A DNA stretch of 48,359 bases, taken from assembly GCA_019186825.1 (NCBI GenBank), contig JABARP010000009.1, positions 1 through 48,359 on the forward strand. Direction: 5' to 3'. Source of the stretch: Pyrinomonadaceae bacterium. GTDB lineage: Bacteria; Acidobacteriota; Blastocatellia; Pyrinomonadales; Pyrinomonadaceae. The position numbers were made by a program, and so were the translations under genes. Shown here one piece after another: positions 43,436 to 48,359 of this stretch; position 1 is the first letter of the stretch; each line of letters opens with the position of its first letter. The notes beneath the pieces are model-generated. The model saw only the letters and a list, made by a program, of their open reading frames with translations, was not told the origin of the DNA and made no database searches.

Positions 43436-45406
43436 TCAGGTTCGGTGGAAGCCCCGCTCGATATCCCTCATAGATAAGCGAAGTATTACCGGCCGACCGT
43501 GCGGGCACGTAGTTGGCGATGTCGTCACCACAAGATTATCGATAAGCCAACGCATTTTCTCAGGCGTCAGCTTCATATTGATCTTCACCGCTGCGTGACA
43601 CGCAAGCGATGCGGCAATATCGTCCCGAAGTGTCGTCTTCGGCGCCTTTCGTTTTTCGGAATCGACCGTGTCAAGAATTTCGGCGAAAAGATTCCTTGCC
43701 TCGGACGGCGGCAGATCGTTCGGCACGCTTTTGATCGCGACCGTCCTCCCCGACAGCCTCATCGTGCCAAAGCCAAATTCTGCGAGATCGTCCTCGATCA
43801 ACGCAAACGCTTCGGATTGCGCCGGCGAAAGGTCGATAGTCTCAGGCAACAGCAAATTCTGCGAGCCGACCTGGCGTTCGGCTTCCGACCGTCTGAATTT
43901 ATCGAACAAGATACGCTCGTGCGCAACGTGCTGATCGATCAAAAGAAGCCCTTCATCATCAACCGCAATAATAAAGCTCTCGCGAAGCTGACCAAGCGGG
44001 ACGATCTTCGCCAGAGACAGTGATTCGGGATCCGCGGGCTTAGCGAGATGCGTAGCCGAATTCAATGGCGGAAGGTCGGGCAACCTCGCTGCTTCGACCG
44101 TTGGGGATACGGAAGCGTATTCACCAACAACTGCTGCGCTAGCGAGCTGTTGCTCTTCGAATGCCCGTTCGAAGAGATCGAGCTTTGACGGACTTTCGCT
44201 AAAATGCTCCGCTCGATTCCCGGCGTTAACTTCCGCAGTTTCGCGTTCGAGCACTCTATCTGCCAGGCTGCGATCGAAGTCAACCTCGACGGCAATGGTC
44301 TCCGGCGTTAAATCCATTGTCTCCTGGACAGGGAGCGGCGGAGCCACGGCAGGCTGCGGTTCGATATGAGGCCGAACGGTGTCTTCAACGACGACCGGTG
44401 CTTCGCCGACCACACCCGCGTTCGAAAGGGCCGACCTTACCGCCTCTGCAACCGCATCCTTTACCGCCTCAGTACGGCGAAAACGCACTTCCGTCTTCGA
44501 CGGATGAACGTTAACATCGACCTCATCAAGCGGAAGTTCAATGAACAAAAATGCGACCGGATACACGCCATGCGGCAAAACAGAACGATAGCCTTCGAGG
44601 ATGCCGCCCGCGATCGTCTTGTCGCGAACGAATCGCTTGTTCACAAAGAAATATTGCTGATCACGCGACGTCCGCCTCTCGCGAGGTGCCGATACGAAGC
44701 CGGAGACCTTAGCAACGAACTCCCTGCCACCCGACACCGGCAAAAGACTCTCAAGAAGATTCCCGCCAAAGATCTGAAATGCCCTTTCGCGCAGGTCCTT
44801 CGCGGGCGGAGCATTCAGCGTTTCACGACCATTGTTCGTAAGCAAAAAGGCGATCTCAGGGTGCGCAAGAGCGTAGTGCGTAACGATCTGCGTGAGATGG
44901 TAATTCTCCGTTGCTTCGGACCGCATGAACTTGCGGCGTGCGGGAGTATTGAAGAAAAGGTCCCTTATAGCGATCGTCGTTCCTTTATCGCGGCCCGAAT
45001 CCTTTACATCAATCAACCGGCCGCCTTCGATAACAACTCTCGTTGCGGCAACGTCGTCGCCGGTTTTGGTCACAAGTTCGGTTTTCGAAACGGAAGCGAT
45101 CGAGGCAAGAGCTTCTCCACGAAAGCCCAGCGTCCCGATCGCCGCAAGGTCTTCGAGCGATCGGATCTTCGAGGTCGCATGGCGTTCGAACGCAAGTATC
45201 GCATCGTCGCGAAGCATTCCATCGCCATCGTCAGAGATACGGATCAGCCGTCGGCCACCGAGTTCGACCTCGATCGCGATACGCGTCGCTGCCGCGTCGA
45301 TCGCATTCTCGATCAGTTCTTTGACAACCGACGCGGGACGCTCGACAACCTCACCGGCCGCGATCTGATTTGCAAGATTATCTGAGAGTACGCGGATCTT
45401 GTTCAT
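43436..45406 (-). CDS. mutL: DNA mismatch repair protein MutL
   Basis: Mismatch-repair ATPase that links MutS recognition to strand incision. The 656 residues have the GHKL ATPase N terminus (IAAGEVVERPASVVKELIENAIDAAA, DDGDGM, ATSKI, LGFRGEALASIASVS), the transducer domain (VNKRFVRDKT, VDVNVHPSKTEVRF), a variable acidic linker (about 340-470) and a C-terminal dimerisation domain. The endonuclease metal site is present as DQHVAHERILFDKF, with Asp replacing the last Glu, plus ACHAAVKIN and CPHGRPV, so it is a nicking MutL as expected without MutH. It overlaps bshC by four bases and is cotranscribed with it. Confidence 0.95.
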   Translation of the reverse strand: MNKIRVLSDNLANQIAAGEVVERPASVVKELIENAIDAAATRIAIEVELGGRRLIRISDDGDGMLRDDAILAFERHATSKIRSLEDLAAIGTLGFRGEALASIASVSKTELVTKTGDDVAATRVVIEGGRLIDVKDSGRDKGTTIAIRDLFFNTPARRKFMRSEATENYHLTQIVTHYALAHPEIAFLLTNNGRETLNAPPAKDLRERAFQIFGGNLLESLLPVSGGREFVAKVSGFVSAPRERRTSRDQQYFFVNKRFVRDKTIAGGILEGYRSVLPHGVYPVAFLFIELPLDEVDVNVHPSKTEVRFRRTEAVKDAVAEAVRSALSNAGVVGEAPVVVEDTVRPHIEPQPAVAPPLPVQETMDLTPETIAVEVDFDRSLADRVLERETAEVNAGNRAEHFSESPSKLDLFERAFEEQQLASAAVVGEYASVSPTVEAARLPDLPPLNSATHLAKPADPESLSLAKIVPLGQLRESFIIAVDDEGLLLIDQHVAHERILFDKFRRSEAERQVGSQNLLLPETIDLSPAQSEAFALIEDDLAEFGFGTMRLSGRTVAIKSVPNDLPPSEARNLFAEILDTVDSEKRKAPKTTLRDDIAASLACHAAVKINMKLTPEKMRWLIDNLVVTTSPTTCPHGRPVILRLSMRDIERGFHRT

Positions 45407-47076
45407 AGATACACAACGCGGTGTCCTCTGTCGTCAAGATCAATTGCAGAATAGATCCAATCGATCACGTCGATGCCATACCGATCGATCAGGCCAACTA
45501 TATTCAACGTACGTTCCTGAAGGGCTCCCGCCGGATACAGCTCGTCGAAAACGCGGCGCAGACGGCGGTCTGCGTCGGCATTGCGCCGTATCTCAGAATG
45601 GTACGCCTTAGTGCGAAGCGCGGCGATGTGATAAAGGATCTTTCGTCGTCTCGTCGCAAGATTCGCGGCAAGGGTCGGATCGACCGCAGCGAAATACTCA
45701 TCAAGTTTGCGAAGCTCGATGTTCACCTCTTCCTCAACTTCGGCAAAAAGGCGAGCGGCATCTTTACCGATAACCTTCTCGACGACACGTGCCATCACAG
45801 CTTCCCTGTCCTCAAAGACGTCGTCGAACGTGAGGCCATAGGCATCAAGAGTTCGCTGATGACGCGGTTCGACCATCGTAAAACTCTGGCGGTGCATTAT
45901 CGGCGTGGCGGGCCGTCCGAGAACCTCGTAAGCTGCTCCGCTTTGAGCAAAATATGCGATCTCCGCGGCTCCGCCGACATAAAGAGCTGTAGGGAACAAG
46001 AAATCCTGAACGACAGCTCGGAGCATAACTCCGGCGCTAAAGCGATGAGGTTCCTCTGCGATCGCCTTCACGATCTCTTCGATGGAGAACGTACGGTTAA
46101 TGGCTCGTGCCCTAACACCGTCGCGTGTAAGGCGCAGAGGCGTCCTGATGCCGTCTTCTGTTTCCCAAAACAAAGGGAAATAATCGTCCTCGACGAGGAC
46201 CTGTCGATGCAGCCCGGCTTCAGAAAGAGCGAGGTCGCGCTTTTGGATCTCTGACGTAATGCGGGCAGCATTCTCGGCCGCAAGGCCCATGATCGGTGCA
46301 GAAAGACGTTTTAACGCAGCGTCCTGCGGATCTACGAATATCATCCCGAAGCAGCCTAACTGTTTAGCAAGCTGCCGAAGGAACGCTCTGCCGAATCCTT
46401 CACCGGGTGTCCACGAATCACGCAACTGAGCGATCGCCTCGCGAGTGAATTCGGTCGGCTGTAGATCTGGCTCAAGTTCTGCGAGCAGACGCTCGATCTC
46501 GCTCGTCAGTATGTGCTTGCCGACGGGCGTCTCTTTTGCATCTTCATTGAGATAGGTCAGGCGTACGGGTGCGTCCCGGCCCGCGATCGTCACGCTTGCT
46601 ACCTCATCGAAATCGTGATCTTCGGTCGCCGCCCAGAACATCGCAACAGTCGGAGTTCCTGTTCGAGTAAGCTCGGCCGCGGCCTTAATGGCGGTCAACG
46701 CCTTAAAGATCGTGTAGAGCGGACCGCCAAAAAGGCCCGACTGCTGCCCCGTAAAGACCGCGACCGTCGCGGGGTCGCGAAGCCGCTCGATCGCCGCCGC
46801 CACCCTTTCTCCGGCTTGAATGCCATTGTTAAGAGCCGCTAACGCATCCGCAACCTCGTTTCGATCGAGCACGTACGCGGCGGTCACCTGCTTGGCGAAT
46901 CTGACGATGTCGTCAAGCGTGTCCGGTGCATTCGGATAAAATCTACGCAGGCTTTGCCTATCAGTCTGATATGTTATGAAGAGCTTCGACTGGTCCGGAA
47001 TGCGCGAGAATGGGATCGATTCGACACGAAGCGATCCACTTGCAACCAGAGAAGGACAGGCACTTTCTTCCGTCAA
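45403..47076 (-). CDS. bshC: bacillithiol biosynthesis cysteine-adding enzyme BshC
   Basis: Putative last enzyme of bacillithiol synthesis, joining cysteine to glucosaminyl-malate. The 557 residues show the family start (SIPFSRIPDQSKLFITY), the first domain with AVFTGQQSGLFGGPLYTIFKALTAIKAA near 110, AMFWAATEDHDFDEVASV near 145, FGRAFLRQLAKQLG, RFSAGVMLRAVVQDFLFPTALYVGGAAEIAYFAQ near 345 and a coiled-coil C-terminal helix (EEVNIELRKLDEYFAAV). The companion genes bshA and bshB are not in the window. It is upstream of mutL in the same unit. The stop overlaps the mutL start (ATGA). Confidence 0.93.
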   Translation of the reverse strand: MTEESACPSLVASGSLRVESIPFSRIPDQSKLFITYQTDRQSLRRFYPNAPDTLDDIVRFAKQVTAAYVLDRNEVADALAALNNGIQAGERVAAAIERLRDPATVAVFTGQQSGLFGGPLYTIFKALTAIKAAAELTRTGTPTVAMFWAATEDHDFDEVASVTIAGRDAPVRLTYLNEDAKETPVGKHILTSEIERLLAELEPDLQPTEFTREAIAQLRDSWTPGEGFGRAFLRQLAKQLGCFGMIFVDPQDAALKRLSAPIMGLAAENAARITSEIQKRDLALSEAGLHRQVLVEDDYFPLFWETEDGIRTPLRLTRDGVRARAINRTFSIEEIVKAIAEEPHRFSAGVMLRAVVQDFLFPTALYVGGAAEIAYFAQSGAAYEVLGRPATPIMHRQSFTMVEPRHQRTLDAYGLTFDDVFEDREAVMARVVEKVIGKDAARLFAEVEEEVNIELRKLDEYFAAVDPTLAANLATRRRKILYHIAALRTKAYHSEIRRNADADRRLRRVFDELYPAGALQERTLNIVGLIDRYGIDVIDWIYSAIDLDDRGHRVVYL

Positions 47077-47133
47077 ACTAAAGCTCCTATTGAAAGTAGA
47101 TTATAGAGGCTTGGATGAGCGACTTCAAAATAG

Positions 47134-47169
47134 GAAAGGGCCGCAGGTTTCGATAAAAACCCGCAGCCC
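47134..47169 (-). terminator. intrinsic terminator after the BNR-repeat gene
   Basis: On the minus strand GGGCTGCGGGTTT (47157-47169) pairs with AAACCTGCGGCCC (47138-47150) through 13 pairs including two G-U wobbles, followed by TTTCCTATTTT. It lies 21 bases after the stop of the BNR-repeat gene. Confidence 0.7.
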
Positions 47170-47189
47170 GGAGAAACATCAGCCGGTTA

Positions 47190-48359
47190 CTATTGTCCCG
47201 GCAATACCCTCGGCCTTTCGCCGACGACTATCGTTGTCCGCTTTGGCTGCGGGGCCGGCTCCTTTTCAACCGCCGGCTGCGCGGACGCCGTTTGCGGCCG
47301 GGCCGAAACGTCATTCGTTGCTGCCGTGGCGGCCTCAGGGTCCTTCAACTCGATCTTGTACACACCCGAAGAATGCGTCCCTGCATAGATACGATTTGTG
47401 TCGTGCGGGTCGAACGCCATCGACCACACGCGCCTGCTCGGTAAATGCATTTTCTTCGTATCTATACGTTTCCACTGCTCGCCCGCATCTTTGGAAATAT
47501 AAATACCTCCGTCCGATTCGATCGCACTGCCGATAATGATCTCGTTCGGATCTTTGGGGTCGATCAAGATCGACGCAAAGTTTCCAAGCGGAAGGTGACC
47601 ACCGCGACGCTTCCACGTGGCACCGTTGTCACGGCTCAGGTAGAAGGTCTGTGTCGTACCGACATAGATGTAATCCGGACGTGACGGATCGGTCTCGATC
47701 GCGCTTACCGGCACGCCGGCAACCGCTCCACCCGCATTTGTGAACGTCTTGCCATCGTCGCGAGAGACCATAACCCCGGACGTCGCCGTTCCGACCCAGA
47801 TCGTGTCAGGACGAGCCGCAGCAATGTGGATCGCAAAAATGTTCTGATTCACGCCGGCACCAAGATCGAGCTTCTCCCAGCCTTTCGTAAGGTCATAGCT
47901 GCGATAGAGTCCGCTGTCAGTCCCAGCGAGAAGGCCGTGCTTACCGTCCTCGGTAAAGGCAAGAACCTTCACGTTCTCCTTCAATGACGGTATTAGAACC
48001 GGGCCCTTCGGTACTGCAGGTACCGGTGCAGCCTTAACAGCCTTTTTTGACCGGCTCCTTGTGGTGCGTGTTGTCTTGGGGGCCGCTTTTGGGGCGGCCT
48101 TTCCGGCAGGCAATGGACTCCACGTGATCCCGCGATCCATCGACCTTAGAATACCGGTGTTCGTACCCAGATACATCACATTCCCGTTCGTGCGGTCTTG
48201 AAGGATCGCGAATGGTGCTGTGCGGTTGACGTCGATACTTGCCGACGGACGCCACGTCGCCCCGTCATCATCACTGACAAAGAAGAAGCCGCCGCCCGTA
48301 GCCGTATTCCGCGTTGCAGCATAAAGGCGATTCGGACGCTCACGATCCGGCACCACGGC
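47190..48359 (-). CDS. BNR/sortilin-like repeat protein, 5' end outside the window
   Basis: The C-terminal part (at least 388 residues) of a beta-propeller protein that runs past the window end. It consists of repeated blades with the BNR Asp-box: SDDDGATW, SMDRGITW, SRDDGKTF, SRDNGATW and SKDAGEQW, alternating with strands such as NVMYLGTNTGIL, TIWVGTATSGV and YIYVGTTQTF. A basic Ala/Pro/Lys linker (about 85-115 of the visible part) interrupts the blades, and the end is a Pro/Ala/Thr-rich tail. Relatives are secreted proteins of the photosystem-stability or VPS10/sortilin type, and the visible part cannot tell which. It probably has a signal peptide upstream, outside the window. Confidence 0.75.
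   Translation of the reverse strand, partial: AVVPDRERPNRLYAATRNTATGGGFFFVSDDDGATWRPSASIDVNRTAPFAILQDRTNGNVMYLGTNTGILRSMDRGITWSPLPAGKAAPKAAPKTTRTTRSRSKKAVKAAPVPAVPKGPVLIPSLKENVKVLAFTEDGKHGLLAGTDSGLYRSYDLTKGWEKLDLGAGVNQNIFAIHIAAARPDTIWVGTATSGVMVSRDDGKTFTNAGGAVAGVPVSAIETDPSRPDYIYVGTTQTFYLSRDNGATWKRRGGHLPLGNFASILIDPKDPNEIIIGSAIESDGGIYISKDAGEQWKRIDTKKMHLPSRRVWSMAFDPHDTNRIYAGTHSSGVYKIELKDPEAATAATNDVSARPQTASAQPAVEKEPAPQPKRTTIVVGERPRVLPGQ

Overview
The window reads as a chromosomal segment of a Gram-negative bacterium, most likely an acidobacterium of the Blastocatellia/Pyrinomonadaceae type. This is inferred from gene content and cannot be proven from the window alone. The signs are lipid A and LPS genes (lpxD, lpxB, lptD), a TonB-dependent receptor, bacillithiol synthesis (bshC), several secreted repeat proteins, a large M28 peptidase and GC-rich dispersed palindromes. 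Almost all of the DNA is housekeeping sequence. Accessory DNA is confined to four places: a toxin-antitoxin/GIY-YIG insert inside the pdh locus (10078-10956), a transposase plus repeat field (17200-18360), the repeat field after the methyltransferase (20110-20450), and a repeat-filled gap at 38425-39015.

Layout. 1-3850: MerR-type regulator, thiL, HNH nuclease, a hypothetical gene, a TonB-C-like secreted protein. 3851-7736: cysS, cysteine dioxygenase and dsbD, a thiol cluster. 7798-12350: pyruvate dehydrogenase E1 alpha, E1 beta and E2, interrupted by a dead brnT toxin gene, its small partner and a GIY-YIG-like gene, ending at a strong bidirectional terminator. 12373-17163: M28 peptidase, EamA transporter, a hypothetical gene, a STAS protein and lpxD. 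17200-20450: an IS200/RAYT-like transposase between mirrored REP hairpins, dispersed repeats, and a DNA methyltransferase with a nuclease-like tail. 20483-31449: lpxB, secreted beta-propeller, ilvE, lptD, lipoprotein, acyl-CoA mutase, yraN and a small FN3-like protein. 31453-34700: TonB receptor and heme oxygenase with a clear promoter and a 25-base palindrome. 34750-36825: atpD-atpC. 36990-42354: phoH, ybeY, zwf, a CorC-like protein and a biotin carrier. 42344-48359: pheA, mutL, bshC and a BNR-repeat protein cut by the window end.

The strongest finding is upstream of pheA on the minus strand. It consists of a sigma70-like promoter, a 29-codon reading frame with seven Phe codons in its first 18 residues, alternative RNA pairings, and a perfect 12-bp terminator hairpin at the start of pheA. 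This is a complete phenylalanine transcription attenuator, and it controls a PheA that lacks the ACT feedback domain. Other notable points are a mutase annotated by similarity as methylmalonyl-CoA mutase whose two specificity residues (Phe94, Gln212) are those of isobutyryl-CoA mutase, a single amber codon that kills a BrnT toxin while leaving its partner intact, and a REP/transposase unit with mirrored hairpin pairs.
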